A stretch of DNA of 64,000 nucleotides from Davidsoniella eucalypti (taxonomy: Eukaryota; Ascomycota; Sordariomycetes; Microascales; Ceratocystidaceae). Shown here piece by piece: positions 12,301 through 25,354 of this stretch. Positions within the stretch are counted from its first letter, which is position 1, and every line of letters begins with the position of its first letter. The translations under genes and the position numbers were made by a program. The notes beneath the pieces are model-generated. The model saw only the letters and a program-made list of their open reading frames with translations, did not search any database and was not told the DNA's origin. The stretch is from NCBI GenBank assembly GCA_004009845.1, contig RMBW01000119.1, forward strand, positions 1 to 64,000, in the 5' to 3' direction.

Positions 12301-12600
12301 GGGAGGCAGGCTATTTGAACGGTTGTCGCCACGAGGGGGCTGAGGAAACGAATTTATGCTAACAGTCTTTCTCAGTGTTTTTCCTGCAGCATTCACTCCC
12401 ACTGATCTCGATGGTGATTGTGGTTGCAGAGAGCCAGATGGTACCCGCAGGCCGCTTCGAGGAGTTGCTGAGCCTGCCGCGGCAGCAGCTGCAGACGACA
12501 GTCCTATGGTACTCTTGCGCATTTTTGGCATAGGAATTGCTGGTAGCGCACCCGTAGGCGGACCCAAAGATGGCCGAGCTGGTCGTGGAAGGGTCGTCAT
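9316..12600 (-). CDS. kipA: Kinesin-7 family motor protein (Kip2/KipA-like)
   Basis: Plus-end-directed microtubule motor. In yeast Kip2 and Aspergillus KipA this family moves along microtubules and controls plus-end factors, length and polarity. Exon 1 is 12600-11832 and exon 2 is 11600-9316, separated by a 231-nt intron (GTAAGC...CTAG). The frame is kept and the product is 1017 residues. Residues 1-210 are a low-complexity Ser/Pro/Asn tail with basic patches, as is usual for this subfamily. The motor runs from about 213 (NVVVSVRVRP) to 567. It contains the P-loop YGMTGTGKT (about 292-300), switch I NARSSRSH (412-419) and switch II DLAGSEKA (458-465). Charged coiled-coil stretches follow the motor, then a Ser/Thr-rich tail with a short repeat of SERM units. 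The intron is long for this genome, so a tiny extra exon or alternative splicing cannot be excluded. The family call is firm; the exact orthology is inferred from the N-terminal extension. Confidence 0.9.
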
Positions 12601-15474
12601 TGTGTGTGTTTGTGCTTTTTTGTGAGTAATTTTAATGTACAGAAATGAAGCTTATACGATGCTAAGATAGGCCCGGCTCAGGGGTGCCAGCAGCGATTTA
12701 AAGACTACGGAGACTCTAGAGTCCGTTCTTTATGAAGCTTGCTTGAACCTAAATTAGTTACTGGGTTTCGCTGTTTTAGTTACTGATTTGCCACAAAATT
12801 CCCCTCGAGAATTGCGAGTTCCGGCGCTGGCCCAAAAAGATTGCGAGGCGATCGCCAATTTTCCGCAAAGAAAATTCGCTATCAGGCACAAATACACACA
12901 AAAGATAAACTTAATTATATTTTGCCCATATAGTGCTGATGTCCATAGATAATCGCTGCCGAACTTCGTAAGCTGTAACAAAAAAAAAAGTTAGCATTAA
13001 CGGATTTGCTGCGCAAGCGAAATTTCACTGTATATGTCAACTATCACCATCGTCATCAAAGTCATCCAATCCACACTATTCACGCACTTGTCGTTCGATC
13101 ATGGTCGGTTTGCTAGCATGGCAGATTCTCGCGCCGCGCACAGGCTAACTTAAGCTAATAAGATATGCAGATTATACACCATCTCGCCAAATATCAGATG
13201 CAGACCAGACTGTATCCTACAACCTGCAACTATGCATGCAAGCATGCACAAAAGACAGGGCTCATAAGCATCAAAAGCCCCCTTTCAAAACCGTGCCTTG
13301 CATGTTTATCAGTGGGGGAAGAAGAAGCCAGACCGAAAAATATTAATGCTGATAAAAAAGAAGCCCCAAGACATGATGCCTGTTGCCATTATTGCAAGGT
13401 TTCCCTCTCATTTGGCTTTTTATAAGGACCATGCAAACAGGCTATTTTGATTTCGGACTGGATGGGACGACGAGCAGACATAGAATTTCCAATAAACAGG
13501 CTGTACTTTACTTACAATGTAGCAGTGACGGCGGGTATGCAGAAAGATACGTAAACAGGCGTCGAAGCTCTGCAGAACAACGGATGTGACGATTGGAATG
13601 CCACAGCTTGCTGAAGGGAACTGTGTTAGTCGTGACGTCGTTTACAGCGAGAATAGAATGGTTGAGAGCGGGTAGCTGCAGAAATAAACCACAATATCTT
13701 TCCGAATGGGTCAACGTCCAATCCACAATATGTTTTTGTTCGTTTTCTATACCCAGTCGTCGATGTCGAACAGATATATAGAACGAGTACCTGTGTCGAT
13801 TACTCTGCATAAACCAAGCCCAATGGTCCAGACGGAGCACATGGACAGCGTAACGCATTCACTGTGGCGTGTGTCGTCAAGCGGTACAAACGAAATCTGA
13901 GCAACGATGGACAAGACAAAACAGACAGGTGAGTGAGTAGGTGGACGTGATCGCCCCAAACGAAGAAAATATTGAAGTTGTTTCGAGCAGGTGTGACGTC
14001 GGTGAAAATAATGGTATTCGGTTACCTTTCCGGTTGATAAACTGGGCTATATCGTAATAATCGAGTACAAATATTTGATGATGTCGTATATGGCGTCGGC
14101 TCCGGCGTGATTATTGTCGTCGAAAGGGCAGGTAGGGAGACAAAAAAAAATATGATAAACGGAAGCGAACACTGTAAAATAATAAAAAAAGGTGACGAGA
14201 CGTCTGGGGTGGAAGAGAGGGGCACAAGATCTTCTTCAATAAAAAGCAAAGAAACAGCAAAGTGTAACAACGGCACCAGACACTTCTTAATGGACGAGGT
14301 CCTTTTGAGAAGTGAGCAGTAAGCAATGCCAAAGAGAAAAAGGGAAGCAAGCAGTTCGTGGCTTGTCCAAGAGTTGCTTAGGACTCAAGATGATTCAACA
14401 GCCAGGGAGTAGAGAAAAGATGTGGAAAAGAAAAGAAGAAAAATGCAATAATTTGCAAAGCAAAATCAAGCGAGCCGGAGAAAGAGGGAAGAAATCAAAA
14501 TCAACAATAGCAGCCAGAGGCAATGGCAACTCTAATTGGTAGGCGAGCAAGTAGATTAAAAGGCCGATAAATGGGAAATGGGCAGCGGTAGTGTGAACGG
14601 ACGCGTCCTATTCCGGACAGCTCGATTGATGGATGGATAGATAAATAGATAGATAGGAATTGTAAATAGAAATGGGCATAAACAATAGCGGCAACAGTCG
14701 CCAACGGTGCTGCTCTTCCGGGGGTATCGAATGATTGATTGATTTAGTGATGGTTTGATGATTTTCTGTGTTGGATCGCTAAGATCTGGAGTATATGATA
14801 TACACAAATAATATCAGCAAAAGAAAAGAAGGTGATGTAAAGAGCGAATGGGCAGATATCGGTTGAAGATCAAGTTTACAGTGAGAAAAAGAAAATAATA
14901 AAGAGAACGGCAGGCCAAAGGCAGAAGATAAAATGAGAGATAAAAAGATGACGATAGTCAAATCTTGTGGTGCACAATCTCGGCAACGATCGTGAAAAAG
15001 TCCAAAAGGATAGAAGAGGAAAAGAAGAGAAAGAAAAGATCGAGCCCGGAAAAAAGAAAGTATTCCAATAAGGCTGCTCTGGAAATAGGAAGAGCAGCAG
15101 GAGGAGCAGGAAGAGCAATCAGGAAGGCACAGCAGGAGGACAAGCAACTACCCAAGTCGAGATGTCCAGATGGAGACGGATGCGTAACGGCAACTGCCAG
15201 AATACAACTCTAGACGCTACTATCAAACACAGATTTCGCTTTTTGTTTTGACTCCAAAAGCAGACGCAGAAGCAGTAAAAACCACAGCTATAAACATCAC
15301 CAGATAACACTGATATATTCTATATCTACACTTTGTCTCTTTGATTTCGTCTGTTTGCGTACTCATCCGCCCGTCCATCTATCTCCATCTCACTTTCTAC
15401 GTCTTTCTTCGCCTTAACTCTCTTTGGCTTTGTTTCCTCCTCCTCACCTCCACCTTCACCTTCACTACGATATC
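12601..15474. other. Gene desert, part 1: kinesin upstream region and purine-rich tract
   Basis: No coding gene is recognised. The first few hundred bases should hold the kinesin promoter. From about 14110 to 15150 the plus strand is rich in A and G (many AAGAAAG-type runs), then at 15310-15470 it switches abruptly to a C/T-rich tract. Such a switch is what a divergent promoter would look like if one transcript ran left from about 15.2 kb and another ran right from about 15.4 kb. No long frame follows on either side. Confidence 0.4.
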
Positions 15475-15618
15475 ATGCACAGCTTGTTACGGAAGATGCG
15501 TCCCGAAACGGCAATCTACCTCGATAAAATCCACCAATTGATTCGATATCTCAATCTCATGCCACCATACCAGGGCTGTACAGTTTGTACTTGTACTGAT
15601 ACTAGGGCCAAGTTATAG
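15475..15618 (+). CDS. Possible small ORF of 47 residues
   Basis: An ATG at 15475 directly follows a roughly 150-base C/T-rich tract typical of fungal 5' leaders. It opens a 47-residue frame starting MHSLLRKMRPETAIYLD and ending with a short CTVCTCT motif. The first 35 residues look amphipathic and helical. I recognise no homologue. It may be a uORF or leader peptide of a noncoding transcript, a true micropeptide, or chance. Only its placement after the pyrimidine tract supports it. Confidence 0.2.
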   Translation: MHSLLRKMRPETAIYLDKIHQLIRYLNLMPPYQGCTVCTCTDTRAKL

Positions 15619-18600
15619 TATGAACCATGCCGGGTCTATGCCAGGCCTATATCAAGACCTATACCAGGTCTAGTAACATGTCAAGGCTTCCTGGCTGCGC
15701 AGGTAAGGTACGCCCATGTCGCCACCAGGCCTATCTTTGCTCTGTTTTTTTCGTCTGCCCTCACGAGCATCTCCTTGCTCTTTTGACTCTCGCTTTCTAC
15801 CAGCGTTTGTCTCGCGCTTATTTGTAGTCCCAGAGCAGCTGTCCTGATGATAAAACTATATCCTAGCCCTTGGGCTACTGGCCCTGTTTGTCTCGAGTCT
15901 TACAACGAGAGCCCAGGCGACCCGTCCGTGATAGACGGTCCTGCGTAATGATCCTCAACTCAAACCCGCCTACACAGCAGCAAACACTGACATCAAGAAA
16001 GCTCTTCTTTTTACTTGAGTGTTCCTTCTTAGAGAGGGCTATGAGTGGCTATTGCAATTGTTTCCCCTCCCTCTTGCCCCCGTCTCACCTTGATAAGATC
16101 TTGTATCAGTCTCTTCTTATTTGATAGCACCATAAGACTCGCGGAAAAGACCAGTATCAATGCCCAACGACGTCAATGTACTATACCCGTTTCTATGGTT
16201 GTCGTAGTGCTACAGCTAGCGGATCCAGGGGTCCCAAGTCGTACGTACCAATACACATAATACATGTAAGCATATAGCTACTTCAACTATAATGGTTTCG
16301 GTGGACTTTTGATGTCAATGCTCATTCGGCCTAGCCTGTATTAGCTAGCAAAGACTTCTTCCTACAGTCTTTTGCGGAGCTTCGCTTTGTTCCCTTGAGT
16401 TGCTTCTGAGCCTCCTACCAGCTTACACATATCTTTTTTCCTGCCACTCGATTTATTTTGCTCCAAGACCTTGGGTTGTTGCTTACGAGTGACTTTGACA
16501 GCATGACATATTCCCATGCCATCAGGCTAGCCAGTCGCTACAAGATTCAACCTACTTTACTGGTCAAATTTGTGCAGTAGTGTCTCATCTGTCAACGGGT
16601 CTCTAGCAAAAATATCGATTGATAAGCTACGATTCTCGCGCTTACTATACATAAAAGTAAAGTTACTCATCACCATGGCTGCCCATCTCTTTTCACCAGA
16701 CTCTTCGAACTTGACACTGGCAAGGATTATTATCTTCTCTCCTGGAAGTAGAAGAAAAATATCCCCAAAGACATCATAAGAGACAATAGCCAATAGCATC
16801 ACTCCCTTCAAGCAACTATCTCAAGTCAAATTCACCCTATCGTGTACGCAATAGCAGGCTGCAGTGAGACTTTAAAGCCTTTCTATTAACACCAGGTCTC
16901 TCCATTCTTATTGCGTTTTCGTCAAGTCCGTCAAGTTCAACAATACGACTATGACAATCTCACCATTTTCTGATAAAGTGAGTGAATGGTCAATTTTCAA
17001 ACAAAATAAAACAGCCTTGACCAGGAGCACGACGGGGGAGAAAATGGGGAATCAAAAACTGAGCTTTTTCCCTCTGCCCCTATCTTTGGTCCCGAGGTTG
17101 CTCTTTGCACCCCTGCCATTAATTACCTTTCCAACTGATGGATCAAGTCCCGGCTCTAGATTCAGGATGAGATCCTAGTTTGTTTCTCTCCATATTAGCC
17201 TTGATCATCTAGTAGTTGGGTGCGATATCATACCATAACAGATTAACCATTACAAGATGTCGCTGAGCAAGCTTCGAGATACTACGATAGATTACTATGA
17301 CAGACGATTTCCGAATGAGGAGGTCTTCGCTTGCTTGCACTAAACCCCTCGCATCGTATTACTGTGTCTCCCGCCTGCAAGTCTAAGATCTTGTCAGCTG
17401 CAGTAAGCTTCCCAGCTGAATGCACTTCACTATTGCTATAGAAAGAAGAAGAAAAGAAAAGTAAAGGTTATCGGTGTCAAATCTGTCAGGGGCGTAGACC
17501 ATGGCAAAAGACACGATAACGAATAGGGCACAGCAACGGGTTAGAGAAGGGTGTCCATTTCCGAACCCTAACATTTGTCTTTTCTTAGACGTCTCTTTTT
17601 ATAAGCGAATCCACACCAGTACAAAAATATAACAGCACTAACAAAAGCAACACAAGGTAGAAATGGGTGAAGCTTAGGCCATTTAGTGGCTGTTTTTGCA
17701 GTTTTCGGGAAATGCCAATAAGTGCTAATCTTTTCTTTTTTTTCTTCTGTCTCTAAATTAGAGCGGTAGTTTGTAGTTTGTCAAGTTTCAAGTTTGATAA
17801 AAAGTCATTTTATTTACTAGCACCTGTACACGTTAATAGCTTTTAGATTTCTATTTTATCTATAATTATATATGTACATCAACTCACTATGAAACAGCAT
17901 CTGGAAGCCTTTTTTCAATGCCATTGCTAAGCACAGCCGGCCTCTTTCTGTAGAGGGTTTTGAACGTCACTAGCGACTATCTACAACTGGCTTAGTGAGC
18001 ATATGCAATTATCTTTTATGCACTAAATTATAGACAGGGTCCTCCTTTCTGACAGGCCGCTAAAAAGGAATAAAAAATGATGGAGCTATAGCATATTTTT
18101 GTTAGTTCAGTTGTATCAGAAGCACAATCCTTTTTGTGCAGTTAGGGTTTCGAGGGTTAAAGGTGTACACAAAATGAATACAGACTAACAAGCGAGGCGT
18201 CCCCTGTTTTTGTCTCTGGCAAATTGAGGAAATGAGGCTGCGCAGATCACGAGATTTTTATTGTGTGCTTTAGAAACCATTTGCATAGTGTTTGTCCAGT
18301 GAAGTCGGAGTTGGTTATCTTTCTCTACTCCCATTTGTGCTGAGTTATGCTTGATATGCCGTGGAAATCAGGTTCATTCGTGGTTACAGCGTTCTTATTT
18401 TCTATACTGCGTTTACAGTGCTGATCAGAGAACTTTGGGCATTCACTCTGCATAAGAACAGCAAGTGGATGAGGATCGCTTTGTGGCAGATTCAGCTGGA
18501 TCTTCTTTGTGCATGAGTGTCCTTGGCCTGTATGTTCCTGCATATTACCGCAAGATCGAGCCTATGACAAAAGTCTAGCGATCTTTTATTTTCACAGGGG

Positions 18601-21600
18601 GGGGAATATCTTTGTTTTTCAGCTGATTAAGGTTCCTCTGTGGTCTTTATTGTCTGTTTTTGGTTTACCTCGAAGCTTTCCCTCTGGTTCTTGAGCAAAG
18701 TTCCCAACGGACACAAATACGTGAAACGCCACATTGATTTTGGATCGAGAATAAACCCAGACAGAAACTAAGAACTCACAGTATAACAAGAGCCTTGAAC
18801 TTTGTTTCCTATTCTCCCCATCAAGTTAGTGCCTTTTTTCCTTTTTCTGTTGACGAGGGTATTTTGCTCATACATTGTTGCTAGCTTAAAACAGATACAA
18901 GGGCGATGTATCTGCATTGTATGTTGCCATCCGTAATGTGATGTGGATGTGATTCGAGTTTGGGCCTTCCCGGAGGCTTGAAGGAGCGTGATAACGGGTT
19001 TGTAGTCTGGTGACCGCGGAGGAAAAGAAAGTACATATTGCTGTCGGTGATGTGTATTAGTGGGCTTTTCTTCGCACCATTATCACATCAATATATGTAC
19101 AATAAGACACCGGAATATCGATAGTGCGTGCTTTGTTGATATCACAACGCACATATGTATTATGTAGATTAGCAGAAGCATGGCCACAAAAATGCTACAC
19201 TAAAAGCTGGGTATGTACATAGTTGTGCAAAACACAAAAAGTCAACAAACAAAATTGAACCACACTATCCAGACATGACATACGCCTGGTACGCCTTATG
19301 CGCCTTGAAGATATGTATAATGTACTAGAACAAGGCCCATAGCTACTATGTACTATAGAGAGGGCGTCCAAGCTTCAAGTTAAAAAGTCCGTCGTTGCGG
19401 TGATGGCCGCCGGGCTCGATTTAGCACAGGGCACAAGACGACCACAGTGGCCATAGACGTCATCAACGGACTCTGCCACGTTATGAATTGCCAGCTGGTC
19501 TGTGTTTAGCTGAGAGTAAGTGATCTTATTTGCTTTTTTTCTGTAGTGATTCTTCTTCTGTTTTTGCCTTTGTTTCGTTACTGCTTAGGCCCTCCACATC
19601 AATTTCCACTTACACAACACTCACCGGCCTGCATATAATAGTGATTAGCACCTGCAGTAGTCTGATTATTCCTTCCACTGTGGAATTCATCGTGCCATAT
19701 CTGTATGCTAGTTGCTTTTTATGCATAATGCCTGCCTGCCTGCATACTGTCATATATAATACATATATTATGTATTTCCCAATGCCCCTGCCACCAGAAC
19801 AACCCATGCTGAGTCCAGCGGCAACAGTCGAGTTAAAGAGGAAATAAAAGAGGGAGATCGAGTTTGTCTGCTTGTTTGGTAGGTTGCTGTGCTTGCTACA
19901 CGAGAGATAGACGGCTAGAAAATATAGAAGGCCTGAGAACCTTGGAGTCTCTTTCATTATGCTATTCCATGGCTATCTTGCTGTGATAATGCACACTATG
20001 TCGATCGTCTACAATGTGCCCTTGAGCTTCGAAAATGACCGTTATTGGCTAAACAGCGGGCGACTTCAGCTGGGCCGTCACCATCTTGAACTTCCCAAGA
20101 CCAAATATCAGAGACAGCGAGTTTCTATGGTTATAGGCTAACGATGTAGTCAACTAACAAGGCTTTGAGTGGTGCTTTGATTGAAACATATTTTCCACCA
20201 TGTCCCAGAAATATCTCTTTCGTACCAAGACCGCAAGCGACCGGATTGCTTCCCCTTCGGAGAAAAATCATCCCCTATATTATTCTGTGTGCTTTTATTA
20301 CGCACAGAACATGCGAAAGTCTAACTACATAACTATAGTAAAAAAACACCCGGACTTAAATCACCCAGTGGAAGGGAAGTGGAAAAATGACAGAAGGGAA
20401 AGAAAAAAAACTCCTGATATCTTGCACAAACAATATACGGCCACAGACATGATCGGAAAATATCCCCTATTGTTTGTTTGTGAACGACATATCTTCAGTA
20501 GCATTAACATTGTCAACGCTGGATAGCCGTGCATTTGGTACATACTTTGTATACATACATGATATGTGTGATATGTGTAGGTTGATATATTCCGTATGAG
20601 CCAACTGATGTTCACCATTGTAACTCGTCGTTATACCAAGTACCCAAGGCAACGCTTAGTCGACCTTGGCTCTTTGACCCGTTGTTCTTCTCTGTAAAAT
20701 CGTTTCGATCTTCGCGGTTAACAGAAGATCGCTGTCTATAGTAGCAATCGAATGTATTATTATTACTACTACTATTACCATCACCACCACTATCACCACT
20801 TGCTGCAACATTGATGGGAAGCTTTTGCTAGGCTACTGGTAAGTATATTAGATGAAGAACAGTTATATATTCTACAACATCCAAAATGCACCGTGCTCTT
20901 TGTGGGTTTTGGGGTCGCCCACAGCTTTAGTGTCATGGCGTCACAACAGCAAGCTTCGCTCAAATTTCGCTCTGAACGAAGAATACTACCTTCTCTTTAG
21001 AATGAGGAAGTAGTCGACCCAGCAAGACAAGTGAAAAGCGTAAAAGATTGCAAAGCTCCAGTCTAAATCTCTAATTCTATTCTATGGAGCTATAATACAT
21101 ACAATATGCCTTGGGAGCAACAACAAAGACATTGAAAACCTGTTTTCTTTTGGTCTATTGGTTGTTTATCTCCCTGGCAAGGGATGGAAGCCATACATGA
21201 ATATGAGTGAAATATATGCGCCGTTAACTATGTATTTGATACACTGGAACACATTGACATAACATATCAAGAACAACTCCTGCTTCCAAATCTCTGGGAC
21301 ATTTACCGACCGTCGAGTAAAATATAGCTAGCTTTAAGGAGTGAACTAGAACTATACTTGTACTATGTAGAGTCTTGAAATACCCTGACTACAGGGCCTT
21401 ATCCTGCTTGATCTTGAAACTGAAATAGCTGAAAGCCCATTTCAAGATCCCTCCTCAATATATTCGTTTTTTAAGATGCCCTACAAGATCGACATGGCTA
21501 AAAAAGAAGTTCAAGTTGAGAGATAGTGGTATATAGCTTTCATAACACACGAATATCCTGATTATGTCCCTTGATAATGTATACATGTGTACAATCATCG

Positions 21601-24094
21601 TCCTTTGATACAAATTCACCTGAAGTGATATGCAGATCAGATTGAGAAGGATATCAAAACACAGGAAGATTTACCTCGCCTAGGCTCGCCTTGTGGCGGA
21701 TTTGCGAACACATCATCTTGATAATTCTCGATGTTTTATACTGAGATTTGGAGACAACTTGTACAAGGAGAAGCCGTGCCTTGCCGTGTTTTTGTTTGTC
21801 AAGCCTTCCTCGCCCTTTAAGCTCTTATCACAGAATTCTCCGAGAGAAATGGAAGATGAGATGGGCCAACTATATTTATTAGTCACAACATAGGCAAGAT
21901 ATCAAAGTGTCTTGAAATTGAAACTGGAGCGACTGTCTCGAATATAAGACAAGCAAAGGCCGCGAGATGACAAGCCGACGTTTATATATTCCTCTATAGT
22001 TGCTTACGGAGAATGGAAGGGATTTCTTGGTTTCTTTACATAACAAAAACCAACTAAGCTGACATTGTGTTTTCCTGGCTTGTCTAGAGGGCTTGATCGG
22101 AAACAAAGGCCGACCCTAGCAAGTGTCTGTCTACCCGTCCGTTCGTTAACTCGGAACGGGATAATATTGGAATTTAAAGGGTTCTCGTGATAAGCACGTG
22201 TCGCCTAACTCCAAAGAAGCTTCGCTAGTTGTACATGTATATGTATAGAATCGCGAGAGAAGGCCCCAACTTGAAAGAAGCATGGCTCGATCGATGGCTA
22301 AGCCTCACCTGATCAAGGCCAGCAGTATCCGTGAGTTCTAGATTCAACGTCAAGAGTAGTTGTATGCAAAAGAGCTCTTCCCCTATTTCCGTTGCTTTCC
22401 CCTCGACTAGTTCGTATGATCGACGTTGTTCGTTGGTCCTGCACTTCAACACCAACTAAACCCCATTGCAACGCTCTTCCACAGTATTTTTCTTGCCATT
22501 GTGTCTTAGCATGACTGAGATATATACCAGCAAGGCTCCCTAAGAGACTAGATATATCTCCGTTTCTTCCTTCTGTGGCCTCCCCTTGGAATAACTAAAC
22601 CTCTCCTCTGCCCCCCCTGGTTTACATGTAGGATTAAGAAGAGAAGGAGAAGGAGTAGTGATCGAGGGAAAAAAGGGATTCAAAAACTCAACCTTTTGAT
22701 ATGATTGCCAAGGAAGAACAAAGAGACAATAAATGTAACCAGCTGGTCGTTGTTGCAAAATAAATGAGGCCATACTCTCCGAGTGGCCAAATTTGCAATA
22801 CTATATTAGATCATTGAACGGCATTTGCTTTTGTTGGCAAAATAAACAGGGCTTCCTTTGTTCATTTCATTATAGATGTAAGCCTTGAATCTAATCCAGT
22901 ATATGGCATGTTTTTTTTTTTGTTATCCTTACAACTAATATGTACATGTATGTGTCTATGTTACTGTGACCTGCATAAAACACAACCAGATATCGTGACT
23001 TTATGGGTCTGGATGATTCAAAACCAGTATAAAATCAAAGCTTGACGTGCATAATATTGAGAAGAAAAAAAGAAAATATCCAATATAGTGGTAACTGAAA
23101 AAAAAAGAAAGCCGGCCGAATTTATTGACAATGAAACCTAGTCCTGATTCTTGTTGCCGCTAACGAAAGCATCAGTGCGTTTTGCTTTCTTTTTTCTTGC
23201 TCTCTAGTGCCTGCGGACTTTGTAGCCAAAACTTCTGCTTTTGCTCTAGTTAGTTTCTCGTTCCTTGACGTGTCGAGAAAACAGTCAAAGCAAAAGCAAA
23301 AGCAAAAGCTGTCTATGTAGAAACAACCTAAAAAGGCCTCTAGCAAACACTAAAGACGTGATATTCACATGTACATTTGGGCATACCCGGGGCGAACTAT
23401 CGCAGTAGACATGATTGTTCCTGATTTTCCGCATGATAGAACCAGTTACATATCGACAGGTACAGCCATTCTACAAGCGTTTCCTCTCACGGCCCTGGTC
23501 TTTGAAACGCCGAGTAGTTTTAGCGGCTTTTTTCCTGTTGCGTTCTTGTCTTCCTGCCAACGACATGCCAACAAGTACATGGTATCCAAGTATCCCGTAT
23601 TTGACAAGTCACGACCCTTTTCGATCCTCTGTTATATGCGTTAAAATCTGGCCCAACTTGCTGCATAGCTCGACCAGTCTGTGCTTAACGGGAAACATCC
23701 TATCCAGTATCTACGTGCAAAGAAAAAAAAGAAGGACTGAGTCCGTGATCTTGCAGCACGAAGGCGTACAGTCAAAGATATGCCGCCTGCAAGGGCCTAG
23801 ATCGCTCATGTTTGGTAGCGGACGATCCCAGGATGAAATTATTGGTTTCCGAGCATATTTCATGACCACGGCCTCTTGGTTTTTTCTTCGTTTGGGCCTG
23901 TTAAACTTCTTGAGCTTGTTGGCAGATAGGTTGTCGCTACTGGTAAAACAACGTTTCCGTCGAGATAGTTAGCTCTTGTTGCACGGCCACAACCCAATAT
24001 CGGTATCTGAAGCATATGTGCCTTACATAACGTCGTAGTACTAGTATGCGACGCAACCGGAACTGAGCGGCAACGTCGGAGTCGCTCTCATGCT
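15619..24094. other. Gene desert, part 2
   Basis: About 8.5 kb without a recognisable gene on either strand. The longest open frames are near 110-185 codons, and none shows a family motif, plausible composition or convincing splice sites. Simple features include an ATT/ACT/ACC trinucleotide-rich patch at about 20757-20800, a GCAAAA tandem run near 23285-23310, and repeated short palindromes such as TGTACATGTA (about 22231 and 22941). The base composition is ordinary rather than extreme AT, unlike a RIP-degraded repeat. Confidence 0.45.
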
Positions 24095-25354
24095 CTAATG
24101 CCCCAACGCCCTGATGCCCTTCCCGACACTTCCCGTCTCGAAGACCTCTACTAGACCTTCCCCTACTGCTTCTTCTAGCACCCAGTCAAACCGAAGTCCA
24201 TAGAAGTCCTTCCACTTGCGTGTTCGTCCTTCTCTAACCACTGCCTCGCCTCGTGCTCTCTTGTTCTCCGCTCCGGGTGTTAGACCATCCCACTTGCACC
24301 GCGCATCTACCATCGGCATCTCTTTCCAAGGTAGCCTGCTCACCATGTCGAAAAGTGCGCGTACTGCCGCTTGTACTAGTGTTAGGAACCTGCCCTGACC
24401 TGGAAGCGCCAACGCCATCTCGACGGCCTCGCCACCGCGGCTTGCATGGTAGTAGTATACTCCAGAACCACTAGCGTTGATGACCGCAGTAGACTGTTGT
24501 AGGCCAGAGGGGATGAGATCACGGCTTGCCTCACCACCCACGGCGTCTAGAGTGCCAGTGGCTGCACGAGCTACGTTTTCTACTGCTAGGGGATTCCACT
24601 CTCCTTCACGACCGGATGGGATGCGCCGGCGTGACCACTCGCTGGTTGACGGCGCAGTCAAATATCCTGTTCTAACACACTCATCCTCTTGCGCAGTCGT
24701 CAGCCTCTGCTCATCTCCCCTCACCCAGTTCATGAACGCATGCGCAGTGTCTTGTCTCATGTGTCCAGAACTCACGCTAGCGGAAATGCGCTCGGCAAGT
24801 TGTTCTGTGAGGACGAGGCCATCCCAGCGCTTCTTGACGACAACACGGCGCAGGACACCAGTTGATACGAGTCGGAATATCTCTCGTGTTGCGGTAGTCG
24901 CTGATGGGAAGATGGCGCGGATGTGTCCCGTACTCACGACGGGCGGGACGGCGCGCTGGAAGGAAAGCACTTCGGCAATACGTGTCGAGTTCATGCCAAC
25001 TCCAATCCCTGAGAGATCCAGGTCCGTAAACATGGCCTGGCGGATGCTCTTTATAGCCGAGACCACATCGGGAGATGCCGTACCAACACGATTTCTACTA
25101 GCGTCGCGAGTGTCATCATTGTTAGTGGTACTTGGCGATGCTGGGTATGTTATCCCGGATAAAGAACGGACCCGCCCAAAGTCAGGCAGTCGCTCTTCTG
25201 ACCGGGCGGGATGTGAAGAAAGCGCCTGTTTCCGCGACGTTGGCGTCGATGACCGCGGAGAAGCGGTCTTGCTGGATCCAGACGTCGATCGGGCCTTTGA
25301 GATGCGATGAGGACCACCGCCCAAGATAGCGTGGAGACTCTTTTTTTGCGGCAT
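24095..25354 (-). CDS. STK19-like winged-helix protein
   Basis: Single-exon gene of 419 residues. The start is the first in-frame ATG (MPQKKSLHAILGGG); the open frame further upstream has no ATG. Residues 1-90 are basic and Ser/Thr/Pro-rich and probably disordered. From about residue 105 (IKSIRQAMFTDLDLSGIGVGMNSTRIAEVLSF) to the C-terminus the sequence resembles the STK19 family. In animals the family has a winged-helix fold, binds DNA and acts in transcription-coupled repair; the old kinase label is not supported by any kinase motif here. The middle part shows the expected helix-rich HTH-like pattern (STGHIRAIFPSATTATREIF, then a basic RVVVKKRW strand). The C-terminal DFYGLRFDWVLEEAVGEGLVEVF is also typical. 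The family call rests on recalled pattern, so confidence is moderate. It lies at the edge of the long desert. Confidence 0.65.
   Translation of the reverse strand: MPQKKSLHAILGGGPHRISKARSTSGSSKTASPRSSTPTSRKQALSSHPARSEERLPDFGRVRSLSGITYPASPSTTNNDDTRDASRNRVGTASPDVVSAIKSIRQAMFTDLDLSGIGVGMNSTRIAEVLSFQRAVPPVVSTGHIRAIFPSATTATREIFRLVSTGVLRRVVVKKRWDGLVLTEQLAERISASVSSGHMRQDTAHAFMNWVRGDEQRLTTAQEDECVRTGYLTAPSTSEWSRRRIPSGREGEWNPLAVENVARAATGTLDAVGGEASRDLIPSGLQQSTAVINASGSGVYYYHASRGGEAVEMALALPGQGRFLTLVQAAVRALFDMVSRLPWKEMPMVDARCKWDGLTPGAENKRARGEAVVREGRTRKWKDFYGLRFDWVLEEAVGEGLVEVFETGSVGKGIRALGH

Noticed and set aside
14779..15147. Hydrophobic minus-strand frames rich in Leu, Ser and Phe
   Set aside because: They are translations of a T/C-rich tract in several overlapping frames, so the hydrophobic pattern comes from base composition, not from a membrane protein.
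20200..20526. 108-codon frame starting MSQKYLF
   Set aside because: Lys-rich composition follows the A-rich DNA; no domain, no splice signals and no promoter-like leader.
23369..23972. Overlapping open frames of 91 and 185 codons on the plus strand in the desert
   Set aside because: No family features, no leader tract and unusual composition; two frames overlap in the same DNA, which suggests chance openness.
24216..25329. Long plus-strand open frames (up to 277 codons) opposite the STK19-like gene
   Set aside because: They are antisense shadows of a GC-rich coding exon; the minus-strand protein has family features and they do not.
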